This document shows, piece by piece, positions 1-8,860 of a stretch of 64,000 nucleotides of DNA (position 1 is the stretch's first letter; the number at the start of each line of letters is the position of its first letter). The stretch comes from UBA7985 sp002711265 (lineage in GTDB: Bacteria > Pseudomonadota > Alphaproteobacteria > UBA7985). Location: positions 1-64,000 of the forward strand of contig CBFIBS010000008.1 of the NCBI GenBank assembly GCA_965660945.1, read 5' to 3'. The notes under the pieces are model-generated. The model saw nothing but the letters and a program-made list of their open reading frames with translations, made no database searches and had not been told where the DNA came from. The translations under genes and the position numbers were made by a program.

Positions 1-280
1 GCACTGTGTCATGCCAAAGCGCGAAAAGCTTAGGGGATTGCTATTGGGCTGAGGTATCCCGGAGCAAGAGAAAACCGGAAATCGGCCTATTGGCTGGCAC
101 TAGACATGACGGCTGTGGCATGCGTTGGTGCCGTTTAACAACGAAGTTGAGCGCAAGCAACAACGGCTGAGGTAATGGAGGAAAAAACATGGTTTGGGCC
201 ACCGCTGAGGCGAATCTATTGATCTTCTTGAAATTGCCGAATTCCAATTATTGGCCTGAGATACGATAAGGCTACAGTTC
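1..280. other. Left-edge segment without a recognisable gene
   Basis: No reading frame here looks like protein; only short frames occur on both strands. It lies directly upstream of the sugar permease pair and should carry their promoter or the end of an upstream gene such as the missing ATPase. I could not pick a convincing promoter. Confidence 0.4.
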
Positions 281-1384
281 ATGGTTCTAGGCATTAGTTC
301 AGTCGTTTGGATGCTGATCGGTATCGCAGCTCTAATCTTGATAGTAATTTTCGCGGCAAGTCGTTTTACCCGGTACGGGGGCCAGAGGATTATGTTTCTC
401 GCCCCAGCTGCCTTCCTGTTCTCAGTCTTTGTGCTTTACCCGATTACCGGATCGGTCTGGCTTAGTTTGCACGATGTAAAGGCTGATCGATTGATCTGCT
501 CTGACGGCAGGTCAATCTCGGAGGCTCAGGGAGACACCACCTGTCGTCGTGTTCCAAAAATGGAGTTTGTAGGCCTCAAGAACTACCAGAAATTTTTTGA
601 CAAATTTCCGCGGGACTGGAAGCGCAGCAATCGCGAGATCGACGACCTACTCGACGGCGACCCCGAGACAAAGGCAAAAATGCCGCGTGCAAGCTCTGAG
701 TTTAAAGCCCTGATAAATAACATTATTTGGCTTCTGCTCTTCCAGATTGCCATCCCGATTGGACTTGCGTTAGCGGTATTGCTGAACCAAACGGCTCTCT
801 TTGCCCGAATACTTAAACCCCTCTACTTCTTTCCGTTCGTCATATCGCCTGCGGTGATCGCTTTCCTGTTTCAATTCTTTTACAACCCGTTCGAGGGTGG
901 ACCATTGGTCGAGTTCTACGCTCTCCTTGGCCTTAAGAAAGGCTACGGGATACTTGGAACCAATGGCTTATCAACTTTTGGGGTCATCATCGCCGCCTGG
1001 TATCCTCAGATTGCATATTGCATAATCATCTATCTCGCAGGTCTGACGGCCATAAACCCTGAGTTGATTGAAGCTGGCAAGCTTGATGGCGCGCGCGGCT
1101 TTGCCATGTTTAGGAAAATAATCCTGCCGCAACTGTGGCCCGCAACCTTCATCTGCGTGGTGGTTACAACCATCGGCGCCCTGCGGAGTTTCGATCTGGT
1201 TCAAGTAATGACTGGCGGACAACGTTGGTCAGAGGTGCTGGCTCGATATATGTACGAAACCGGCTTCGGTGAAGGTGGCGGTGACTATGGCTTTGGAGCC
1301 ACGGTAAGCGTCATTCTATTCGCCATTATGCTCGTGTTCATCGTTTTCTTTGTGACCAACATGGTCCGGCAGACGGAAGATTAA
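281..1384 (+). CDS. Sugar ABC transporter permease, MalF/AglF type
   Basis: Inner-membrane channel subunit of a CUT1 sugar importer, working with the next gene, a periplasmic binding protein and a cytoplasmic ATPase. The 367 residues contain hydrophobic segments at about 8-27, 37-58, 148-170, 181-201, 232-253, 283-305 and 338-362. The EAA loop that docks on the ATPase is clear at about 264-283 (EAGKLDGARG...ILP). Between the second and third segments lies an unusually long polar loop of about 85 residues with two cysteines, a place where MalF-family proteins also carry a periplasmic insertion. The stop is 15 nt before the next permease, so they are co-transcribed. G+C is lower than in the rest of the window. 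The alpha-glucoside (Agl) assignment is by overall resemblance only; the substrate is not proven. Confidence 0.85.
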   Translation: MVLGISSVVWMLIGIAALILIVIFAASRFTRYGGQRIMFLAPAAFLFSVFVLYPITGSVWLSLHDVKADRLICSDGRSISEAQGDTTCRRVPKMEFVGLKNYQKFFDKFPRDWKRSNREIDDLLDGDPETKAKMPRASSEFKALINNIIWLLLFQIAIPIGLALAVLLNQTALFARILKPLYFFPFVISPAVIAFLFQFFYNPFEGGPLVEFYALLGLKKGYGILGTNGLSTFGVIIAAWYPQIAYCIIIYLAGLTAINPELIEAGKLDGARGFAMFRKIILPQLWPATFICVVVTTIGALRSFDLVQVMTGGQRWSEVLARYMYETGFGEGGGDYGFGATVSVILFAIMLVFIVFFVTNMVRQTED

Positions 1385-1399
1385 GAGGGTCACCGCGAA

Positions 1400-2374
1400 A
1401 TGTATCCCACCCCGATAGCCAAATGGACACGGCTCAGTCGTGCTTACTACGTGAGCCTCTTGATTGCCTTAACAATCATCTGGTTACTTCCGGTGCTGCT
1501 GCTTCTAAACACAGCACTAAAGAATAACGATCAGATCAACACTGAGGCTGGTGCACGCTTTACCGCGCCAAGCCCTCTGTCACTCGAAGGATTTTGGACA
1601 CTATTGGCCAACCCGGGGTTCTGGCAGTCTATGGTGTTGAGTTTTGCGATCGTGCTGCCCGTCGTTGTGATTTCTATCTCGTTGGCGTCGTTAGCGGGCT
1701 ATGCGCTGGCTAAACACCGGTTTCTAGGGCGAACCTGGATTTTCGCTTTCTTTGTCGCTGGCAATTTCGTCCCGTTCCAAGTCCTGACCTTGCCAGTAAT
1801 GCGGCTGCTTCAGGATATCATGGTACCTGTGCCAGAGATTGACTTTTCATGGCTCAGTGACTCGGTACGATACCTGCTCGGCGACGTTCCCACGGTATTC
1901 CTATCAAACCTGTTCCGCGCGTTTGAGCTGAAAAACGGCTCGCCCTATAACAGTGCGTGGGGCCTGATTCTGTTCCACGGAGCTTTCCAGACCGGCTTCT
2001 GCGTATTTTTCATGCGTAACTTCATCGCCGCGCTACCGTCAGAATTGATCGAAGCTGCTCGGATTGAAGGCGCCGGCGAATTCCAGATTTTTTTCAAAGT
2101 GATTCTGCCACTGATAAAGCCCGCACTTGCGGCCTTGGGCTTACTGATTTTCACCTTTGTCTGGAACGACTTTTACTGGTCATTGGTTCTCACGCAGGGC
2201 GAATTTACGCTTGCGCCAACGGCGCTGGTAAACCTTGCTAGAGGAGAGTGGCTCAACCGTTGGAACGTGATGGCCGGTGGGTCAATTATTGTCGCCCTTC
2301 CTCCACTGCTCTTCTTCTTCTTTCTGCAACGGCAGTTTGTCGCGGGTCTGACGCTAGGAGCAAATAAGGGCTAA
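1400..2374 (+). CDS. Sugar ABC transporter permease, MalG/AglG type
   Basis: Second channel subunit of the same CUT1 sugar importer. The 324 residues show six hydrophobic segments, and the EAA loop is plain at about 218-237 (EAARIEGAGEF...LP). Compared with MalG there is an insertion of about 50 residues between segments 3 and 4 (around 135-185); AglG-like proteins also tend to be longer here. It follows the first permease by 15 nt, with GAGGG a few bases upstream of the ATG. No ATPase (MalK/AglK) or glycosidase gene follows; instead the next gene, the binding protein, is on the opposite strand. Confidence 0.85.
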   Translation: MYPTPIAKWTRLSRAYYVSLLIALTIIWLLPVLLLLNTALKNNDQINTEAGARFTAPSPLSLEGFWTLLANPGFWQSMVLSFAIVLPVVVISISLASLAGYALAKHRFLGRTWIFAFFVAGNFVPFQVLTLPVMRLLQDIMVPVPEIDFSWLSDSVRYLLGDVPTVFLSNLFRAFELKNGSPYNSAWGLILFHGAFQTGFCVFFMRNFIAALPSELIEAARIEGAGEFQIFFKVILPLIKPALAALGLLIFTFVWNDFYWSLVLTQGEFTLAPTALVNLARGEWLNRWNVMAGGSIIVALPPLLFFFFLQRQFVAGLTLGANKG

Positions 2375-2759
2375 CACGCGAATCTGCCTCGTCCCAGCTG
2401 CGCCGTGACGCAATCCAGGGAACAAATCAGGCGGTCATTTGAATAGCTGTCAGGGGAGCTGCTGTGTTTACTGTGGGCTTGGCCTAAGGCTGGTTTCCGT
2501 CACGGTGCAATTAGAATTCCGGCTTCATTTCTATCCATCCTGCTTCTCTCCGCGCAGAAGCGAGACGACGCCCCATCCGACCCCGTTCCGCCAATCAAGG
2601 CAGTACTATGCCTATCCTGAGCCCACCTTGTTATAGGGCGTGACCGGATCATGCTACTGACCAGAAACAAAGTTTTTTGTTCGCTGCAATGCAATCGTGC
2701 GGGCGAGAGCTCGCCAGAGAAGGCCTAGTGTGCACTAAATCGCCTGAACTGGTGGCAAG
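2375..2759. other. Intergenic region between convergent permease and binding-protein genes
   Basis: No coding potential is recognisable on either strand. It separates the end of the permease pair from the terminator of the binding-protein gene. No transposon end or long repeat was seen. Confidence 0.4.
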
Positions 2760-2788
2760 AAAAAACCCCGGCTCGAGCTAAGCCGGGG
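2760..2788 (-). terminator. Rho-independent terminator of the binding-protein gene
   Basis: Reading on the minus strand, an 8-bp perfect stem CCCCGGCT/AGCCGGGG with a 7-nt loop is followed by six T residues. It begins about 50 nt past the stop codon at 2838, the expected position for a terminator. Confidence 0.85.
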
Positions 2789-2837
2789 CTTGTATATTCG
2801 GGCCAAAGCCCGAGTTTGTTTGTGCTCTAAGCGATCA

Positions 2838-4044
2838 TTACAGAGCGCCGAAGACTTCTTCGCGAAGTTCTTCGAGTTCTTCCTGAATCTCTTCCTGAGC
2901 GTCTGTGTCGAGCATGAACTCCACCAACAGCGCCAGTGCAGGCTGAGCGTGAGCTGGGTTGTTGTCTCGGTCAAAGAACTGAGCAGTTTGGGACTGCGCA
3001 AGCATAGCTGCACCAGACTTCAGGAACCGGTCGTCCGACGTCGTTGCGTCCGCACGTGGAGACAACTGCNNNNNNNNNNCCATGCCAGGAAAGTCTTAGC
3101 ATCGTCGATGTTCTGAGCGTTTGAAGGGATAAACATCAAGTCAGTAGGCGCGTCTTCGCCCAACGCGAAGTCTTTGCCGGCAATCGGTGGGAACTGGTAG
3201 AAATCCAGAGCATCCTTAGTTTCAACTGGAACGTTTGGAACCATGAAGTTACCGATGAGGTAAGAACCAGCGTCGCCATTGATCAGCGGCGCCTGACCTT
3301 CTTGCCAAGACAGGTTCTGGTGGCCTTCGTTGAAGCAACCAGCGTGAACTGCATCAGCGAAGTTGTTGAATGTTTCAGTCACACCAGCGTCGGTGNNNNN
3401 NNNNNCGGAATTTTGCCGAGCATCAAATCGACGTGATACGCCAGACCATTCGTGCGCATATTGACGTAGTCAAACCAGCCGCCAGCGGTCCACTTGTACC
3501 TAGTACCGATTGTGAAAAGCGTTTTGCCTTGCGCAGCCATAGCTTCACAGGCTGCAAGAAGCTCACTGTACGTGGCAGGCACCTCAATGCCACCAGCTGC
3601 GTAAACATCAGGGCGATAGTACACACCCCACTGGTAAAAGCTGATAGGAAGACCGTACTGCGCCCCATTAAAGGTGATAGACGGCTTGGTCGATGCCATG
3701 ACATCGTGCAAATCCGCTGCATCCCAAACGTCCGAGATATCGACGAACAAGCCATTTTCTACAAAACCAGCCATTCGGTTACCGGCAAACCAGAAAGCCA
3801 CGTCAGGGCCAGAGTCAGCGGCCAGAGCCGGCCGGATCCACGAATCTTGGTAGTCCTGGTGGTTGATCGTATTCAGCTCAATTTTGATATCAGGATAAGC
3901 GGCTTCAAAAGCTGCAACCATATTTTCAGTGGCCGCAAGAGGCGCACTGTCTGAGTTGTTTGATGCAACGACCAGTGTACGCTGAGCATGCGCAGTACTG
4001 CCGAATGCCAGCGCCGCAACGCCAGCCAGAATCAGCTTTTTCAT
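2838..4044 (-). CDS. Sugar ABC transporter solute-binding protein, broken by assembly gaps
   Basis: Periplasmic substrate-binding protein (SBP family 1, AglE/MalE-like) that would feed the two neighbouring permeases. The N-terminal part (4044-3406) starts with a signal peptide, MKKLILAGVAALAFGSTAHA, and the typical opening of this family. After 10 N the protein resumes in another frame (3395-3080, TDAGVTETFNNFADAVHAG...), and after a second 10-N gap the C-terminus resumes in a third frame (3069-2838, ending EEVFGAL). The frame changes only reflect the arbitrary N length, so the gene is probably intact with a few residues missing at each gap. GGGAGG stands 6 nt before the ATG. The gene has its own terminator. 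Its orientation, convergent with the permeases, is odd for this transporter family. Confidence 0.8.
3070..3079. other. Assembly gap (10 N)
   Basis: Ten unspecified bases inside the binding-protein gene. The protein frame differs on the two sides, so the true gap length is not 10. Confidence 0.98.
3396..3405. other. Assembly gap (10 N)
   Basis: Ten unspecified bases inside the binding-protein gene. By the look of the family only a handful of residues is missing, and the frame changes across the gap. Confidence 0.98.
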
Positions 4045-4243
4045 GATTTCCTCCCAAAAAAAGCACGGCCTAAATCCGCGCCCGAAAATGCTGTAAAGTT
4101 ACCCGTGCGCGCGGATCAGGCGAACCCGGGTCGAGAGCTTCCATTCCGACCTGAAACACGCGCACGCGCAGCCCAGCGAAATCTCCTCCCTCTACCTATC
4201 ACTATATCTAGCTGAAGTATCGGTGCATTCCGGGTTCCCACTA

Positions 4244-4277
4244 TTCGTTTCCGGGCAAATCGCCATTGCCGAACGAA
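4244..4277. terminator. Imperfect stem-loop between convergently described genes (possible terminator)
   Basis: Arms TTCGTT/AACGAA and GGCAA/TTGCC surround a 7-nt loop with an unpaired TCCG on one side. It lies 27 nt past the stop of the ABC exporter and upstream of the binding-protein gene. There is no clear T-run after the stem on the minus strand, so the role is uncertain. Confidence 0.3.
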
Positions 4278-4303
4278 AAGTGAGGGAATCGAACCCGAGG
4301 TGC

Positions 4304-6256
4304 TCAGTCCTTGGTCGTCGTCGCCTCAGCGGTGGGCAGGAAACCACCCGACTGCAGCGCCCAAAGGCGGGCGTAAACACCCTTCTTGCCGAGCAGTTCG
4401 TCGTGGCTGCCCATTTCGGCAATCCGGCCCTCCTCGAGCACCACCAGACGGTCCAGTCGGGCGATGGTCGACAGCCGGTGTGCAATGGCGATGACGGTCT
4501 TGCCGGTCATCAGCCCAAGCAGCTGCTGCTGGATGGCATTCTCGACCTCGGAATCCAGCGCCGAAGTCGCCTCGTCGAGGATCAGGATCGGCGCGTTCTT
4601 GAGGATCACCCGGGCCAGCGCGATGCGCTGACGCTGGCCGCCGGAGAGCTTCACACCGCGCTCGCCGACGTGGGCGTCGAGGCCTTCCCGGCCCTTGTTG
4701 TCCTTGAGCCCGACGATGAAATCCCAGGCCTGTGCCTGCTTTGCTGCTGCGATCAACTCGTCTTCGCTGGCATCGGGCCGCCCGTAGCGGATGTTATCCC
4801 GGATCGAGCGGTGCAGCAGGCTCGTGTCCTGCGTCACCATGGCGATGACGTTGCGCAAGCTGTCCTGCGTGACCGCCCGGATATCTTGCCCGTCGACGGT
4901 GATACGACCGCCCTCAACGTCGAAGAAGCGCAGCAGCAGGTTGACCAGCGTCGACTTCCCGGCGCCTGAGTGCCCGATCAGCCCGATTTTCTCTCCAGGC
5001 CGAACTGACAGGTTCAGGTCCTGCACCACTTTTTCGGTCTTGCCGTAGTTGAAGGTCACGCCCTCGAACGCGATGGCGCCCTCGGTGATGGCCAGATCCG
5101 GCGCGCCGGGCTTGTCGACAATTTTGTGGGGCACGGCGATGGACTGCCGACCCTCGGAGACCGATCCTGCACTCTCGAAAATATGCCCCAGCAGCCACAG
5201 CATCATCCCGGAAAACCAGGTCAGCGTGGACACTAGCGGCAACGCGGTGGCGATGGTCCCTGCTGACGCGCCGCCGACAGACCAAAGCCACAGGCTCAAG
5301 CCAGCGGTGAAGATCACCAGAAACGCATTGAGAACGATCAGCATGGATGACATCAGCACCGACCGCCGCATCACCCGGATCCAGCCGAAGTTGAAGTCAT
5401 CGATGGATTCCGCGACGTTGCGGTCCTCCATGCCCTTATTGGCGAACAGCTTGACAGTCTGAATGTTGGTATAGCTGTCAACAATCCGGCCCGTGACCTC
5501 CGAGCGGATTTCAGAATGCTCTTCGGAGGCGCGTTGGATCCGCGGCATGAAGTAGATGATCATGGCCAGATAAAGTGCCGTCCAAACCAGCAGCGGCACG
5601 GTCAGCCACAGCGAAGTCAGCGACAAGATGACGATAGAACCGACCAGATAGATTGCCCCGTACAGGATCCCGTCCAGTGAGGTCAGGATCACTTCGCGCA
5701 GCGAAATACCGGTCTGCATCACCCGGCTTGCGATCCGCCCGGCGAAATCGTCGGCGAAGAAGCCCACGTCCTGCCCGATGATATGTCGGTGCGCTTGCCA
5801 GCGGATAAAATTGCCAAAGCCGCCCATCAAGCCCAGCTCGACTACGGCGGTTTTTCCAATAATAGCCAGCGGTCGGAAAATCATGAAAAAGCCCAGCAAC
5901 ATCATAAGTATAGGTAAGCGCTGCTGCAGCAGCTGCATGCGCTCATCCATAGTCTCGACGCCCTGGGTCGCGAAGATGTCTACGAAGTAGCCCAGCGCGA
6001 CCGGGATCATCAGGTCCGCGCCGACTTCCAGAAACTTGAAGAACAACGCCAGTAGCAGCGGGCCTTTGATCTGGCTGGCAAAGTGCCAGAAGAAGGCCCC
6101 GAGGTGGCGCGGCGGTGCGCCCTTCTCCGGCGCGGGCAGCAGCGGCATGGCGAGGCGCTCGACAAAGGTCATGGGATGACGACTCTCGCCCTCGAGCAGG
6201 CGCGCGCGGGTCTGCTCGTCAATCGGTTTTTTGTGAGCGGGAATGAACTCAACCAT
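4304..6256 (-). CDS. ABC exporter, fused membrane and ATPase domains
   Basis: Half-transporter of the MsbA/Sav1866-type exporter class, expected to homodimerise in the inner membrane and export a lipid or amphiphilic compound. Of its 650 residues, about 60-360 form the six-helix membrane domain and 392-630 the ATPase. Walker A GHSGAGKST is at 428-436, Q-loop Gln 476, signature LSGGQRQR 537-544, Walker B ILILDE 557-562 and H-loop His 593, so the ATPase looks active. An N-terminal extension of about 50 residues rich in Pro and charge precedes the first helix. It is transcribed alone, with non-coding sequence on both sides. Substrate cannot be told from sequence; neighbouring genes give no hint. 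Confidence 0.88.
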   Translation of the reverse strand: MVEFIPAHKKPIDEQTRARLLEGESRHPMTFVERLAMPLLPAPEKGAPPRHLGAFFWHFASQIKGPLLLALFFKFLEVGADLMIPVALGYFVDIFATQGVETMDERMQLLQQRLPILMMLLGFFMIFRPLAIIGKTAVVELGLMGGFGNFIRWQAHRHIIGQDVGFFADDFAGRIASRVMQTGISLREVILTSLDGILYGAIYLVGSIVILSLTSLWLTVPLLVWTALYLAMIIYFMPRIQRASEEHSEIRSEVTGRIVDSYTNIQTVKLFANKGMEDRNVAESIDDFNFGWIRVMRRSVLMSSMLIVLNAFLVIFTAGLSLWLWSVGGASAGTIATALPLVSTLTWFSGMMLWLLGHIFESAGSVSEGRQSIAVPHKIVDKPGAPDLAITEGAIAFEGVTFNYGKTEKVVQDLNLSVRPGEKIGLIGHSGAGKSTLVNLLLRFFDVEGGRITVDGQDIRAVTQDSLRNVIAMVTQDTSLLHRSIRDNIRYGRPDASEDELIAAAKQAQAWDFIVGLKDNKGREGLDAHVGERGVKLSGGQRQRIALARVILKNAPILILDEATSALDSEVENAIQQQLLGLMTGKTVIAIAHRLSTIARLDRLVVLEEGRIAEMGSHDELLGKKGVYARLWALQSGGFLPTAEATTTKD

Positions 6257-6430
6257 GCTGCTGCGATGCTCCTCTGCGGTGGTACCCTAGCAAGAAAACA
6301 GCCGGCATGAGTGAGCATTTTTGCTGCCCAAGCCCTGAAAGCGCGTCACGGCTCCATACGCTATCGGAGGGTTGCAAAGGAAAGCTGGAATTGTGAGATC
6401 AATGCCCCAAATCTGCCAGTCGTTATCGGC
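6257..6430. other. Intergenic region upstream of the ABC exporter
   Basis: No gene recognised. It should hold the exporter promoter on the minus strand and any terminator of the glycolate operon; neither is obvious by eye. Confidence 0.35.
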
Positions 6431-6592
6431 TCAGAAGTAGAAAAACAGCGAGGCGTCCAGCGTCAGCTCCCGATTGAGGGTGGCATAGCAAGCGCCAAAG
6501 CTCAGCTCGGTGTTATTCCCGTCTTCAACCAAAGATTGCGCATAGCGTGGCTTCAGTTGCAAACTGTAGGCGGGCCAGTGTGGAACTGGCGT
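6431..6592 (-). pseudogene. Outer-membrane-protein-like C-terminal remnant (tentative)
   Basis: Directly after the glcF stop, the same minus-strand frame stays open for 53 codons and ends in ...DASLFFYF followed by TGA. The stretch NNTELSFGACYATLNRELTL alternates polar and hydrophobic residues and closes on a terminal Phe, as the last strands of an outer-membrane beta-barrel do. There is no convincing start codon (an in-frame TTG is at 6562). It may be the tail of a decayed gene, a small gene, or chance. Composition is less G+C-rich than glcF. Confidence 0.3.
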
Positions 6593-7906
6593 TCAGCGTC
6601 CATCCAGCTGGTGGGGTCTTGGCCCACCGGTGGCCCAGTCGAGCAGTTGCACGGTATGGACCAGCGGCACCTTCACCCCCTTCTCCAGCTGCTTCATGCA
6701 GCCGATGTTGCCCGTGGCGATCAGGGTCGGTTCAGTCCGAGCAATGTTGCGCAGCTTGCGGTCGCGGAGCTGTCCGGCGATCTCGGGCTGGAGCATGTTG
6801 TATGTGCCCGCAGAACCGCAGCATAGATGACCCTCGGCGGGTTCCCGCACCTGTGCGCCCAGCGACCGTAACAGGGTCTTAGGCGCCGTGGTGATTTTCT
6901 GCCCGTGTTGCATAGAGCATGCGCTGTGATAGGTCACCTGCACCCCGTCGAGCCTGGCGTCGGCGTGCTTCGCGGCTTCGAGGTCGGCGGGCGTGACCAG
7001 CTCGGTGATGTCCTGCGCCAGCCCGGCGACCTGCTCAGCCCGGGCCTTCTTCGCCGGGTGATCCTGAAACATCGCGCCGTAGTCCTTGACGGTCGTGCCG
7101 CACCCGGATGCAGTAATCACCAGCGCATCCAGAGGCGTCTGGCGATGGGCTGCCAGTACCGCGTCAATCATCTGGGCTGCGGTGGCTTCGGCCTGCGTGG
7201 CCTTGCCCAGGTGGTGGGTCAGCGCCCCACAGCATGACGCCGCCAGCACCTCGACTTCGTAGCCCAGCCGGGTGAGCAGGCGGATTGTCGAAGCGTTGAT
7301 TTCGGGTTCCAGCACCTGCTGCGCACAGCCTGGAAAGAGTGCGACGCGGCCGCGTGTCTTGCCTGCGTTCACCTGCGCCGGCGCATGCAGACCGGGTCGG
7401 TCGGTCCGGGCCGGCGCCGGCAGCCGGTCTGGGCTGAGCGCGAGGGCGGCTTTTAGCGCCTTGGGCAACACCGGCCGCATCCACCCACCCAGCGGCGCCA
7501 GCCGCAGCAGCCAGCGGAACAGGCCCGGTCGTGGCAGCACGCTCGCCAGAAAGCTGCGATAGAGCCGTTCAGGCAGAGGACGCTGGTAGTCGCGTTCGAT
7601 CACCTGCCGCCCATGGTCGATCAGGTGCATGTAGTCCACGCCCGAAGGACAAGTGGTAGTGCAGGCCAAGCAGCTCAGGCAGCGGTCGAGGTGTTCGACC
7701 ACGTCCTTGGTTGGCTTGCGGTCGTTCTCCAGCATGTCCTTGAGCAGGTAAATCCGTCCCCGGGGGCTGTCCAACTCGTCGCCGAGCAACTGGTAGGTCG
7801 GGCAAGTCCCGGTGCACAGCCCACAGTGCACACAGCTGCGAAAAATCGCCTCGGAGCGCTGGGTTGCGGGGTCTCGTTCCACGCCGTCCTTGAAGAAAGT
7901 CTGCAT
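6593..7906 (-). CDS. glcF: Glycolate oxidase iron-sulfur subunit GlcF
   Basis: Electron-transfer subunit of the membrane-associated GlcDEF glycolate oxidase, which oxidises glycolate to glyoxylate. The 437 residues carry two ferredoxin-type clusters, CxxCxxCxxxCP at Cys 25/28/31/35 and again at Cys 76/79/82/86, followed by two cysteine-rich CCG domains (SCCGALTHHLG and LCCGSAGTYN). Length fits the family (E. coli about 407). The ATG lies 3 nt after the glcE stop, so it is the last known gene of the glycolate operon. Confidence 0.95.
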   Translation of the reverse strand: MQTFFKDGVERDPATQRSEAIFRSCVHCGLCTGTCPTYQLLGDELDSPRGRIYLLKDMLENDRKPTKDVVEHLDRCLSCLACTTTCPSGVDYMHLIDHGRQVIERDYQRPLPERLYRSFLASVLPRPGLFRWLLRLAPLGGWMRPVLPKALKAALALSPDRLPAPARTDRPGLHAPAQVNAGKTRGRVALFPGCAQQVLEPEINASTIRLLTRLGYEVEVLAASCCGALTHHLGKATQAEATAAQMIDAVLAAHRQTPLDALVITASGCGTTVKDYGAMFQDHPAKKARAEQVAGLAQDITELVTPADLEAAKHADARLDGVQVTYHSACSMQHGQKITTAPKTLLRSLGAQVREPAEGHLCCGSAGTYNMLQPEIAGQLRDRKLRNIARTEPTLIATGNIGCMKQLEKGVKVPLVHTVQLLDWATGGPRPHQLDGR

Positions 7907-7909
7907 GGC

Positions 7910-8860
7910 TCAGAGGTCCTTGTACATGCGACCGGGGTTGAAGCGATAACCGGGGTCAAAGGCGGCCTTGACCTGCCGCTGCAGGGCCTGAACGCCCGTG
8001 CTCAGCGGTTGGAAGCAGCCGTGTTCGCGGCGGTGCTCGTCGGGGCTCTGCACCAGCAGCGCGTGCCCGCCCAGCGCCGCTGCGCGCTTATGAATATCGT
8101 TTGCACCAGCCGCATCAGCACCCAGCCAGATCAGCGACCCGGACCACTGCTGTGCGCTCGGGCCGTTCCAATCCGCCAGCAGCACCGCCGCGCGGTCCCG
8201 CGGCAGGCTCACCCGCCACACAAAGGGAGACGCCCAAACCGCATCCAAGCCCGCCGCGTCCTGCGCCACCGCCCGTGCCTTAGGCACGACCTTGATCGTG
8301 ATTTCAGTCAGGATAGCCAGCGTTCCCCACGACCCGCAGAGCGCCCGCGGCAAATCGTAGCCCGAGACGTTCTTGACCACCCGGCCACCGGCCTTGAGCA
8401 ACTCGCCCCGGCCGTTGATGTACTGTGCGCCCAGAACGTTGTCGCGCGGGGCGCCGAGGCTCTCCCGCTCGGCCCCGCCGAGGTTGCTGGCGATGACACC
8501 ACCAAGGCTCGGGTCACCCCCGAAGCGCGGCGGTGAGAACGGCAAGATCAGATCGTGTTCGGCCAGCGTCGCTTCGAGCACCGACAACCGCGTCCCGGCG
8601 AGCGCGCCGAGCACGAATTCCTGTGGCTCGAAATAGGTAATGCCCTGCAGTCCGCTGGTGGTGACCGCCCTGCCCTCGACCGGAAAGCCGATCCCGGCCT
8701 TGGACCCTCTGCCGCTAAACGCCAGCGGTTCGGTCGTCTCCCGGACGAAACCGGCCAGCGCCTCGGGCGTGCTGAAAGACTCTGCCGCAGTCTCGGGCAG
8801 GACTTCGGGGTTGTCTGCTGCGGCCTCGCTGGACTCGGCCGTCGCCTGTGACCCGGCCAT
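7910..8860 (-). CDS. glcE: Glycolate oxidase FAD-binding subunit GlcE
   Basis: FAD-binding (PCMH-type) subunit of glycolate oxidase. I chose the ATG at 8860 because it overlaps the glcD stop (TGATG) and gives 316 residues; a longer frame upstream would overlap glcD widely. After a short acidic N-terminus the FAD domain follows, with FSGRGSKAGIG, the GGDPSLGGVIASNLGGAE segment that cradles the flavin and GGRVVKNVSGYDLPRA. The C-terminus ends FNPGRMY, typical of GlcE. It lies between glcD and glcF in a tightly coupled operon. Confidence 0.93.
   Translation of the reverse strand: MAGSQATAESSEAAADNPEVLPETAAESFSTPEALAGFVRETTEPLAFSGRGSKAGIGFPVEGRAVTTSGLQGITYFEPQEFVLGALAGTRLSVLEATLAEHDLILPFSPPRFGGDPSLGGVIASNLGGAERESLGAPRDNVLGAQYINGRGELLKAGGRVVKNVSGYDLPRALCGSWGTLAILTEITIKVVPKARAVAQDAAGLDAVWASPFVWRVSLPRDRAAVLLADWNGPSAQQWSGSLIWLGADAAGANDIHKRAAALGGHALLVQSPDEHRREHGCFQPLSTGVQALQRQVKAAFDPGYRFNPGRMYKDL

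Noticed and set aside
4281..4304. T-loop-like GGTTCGATTCC sequence on the minus strand suggesting a tRNA
   Set aside because: No acceptor stem, anticodon arm or CCA can be built around it; it is just the end of the ABC exporter gene and following bases.
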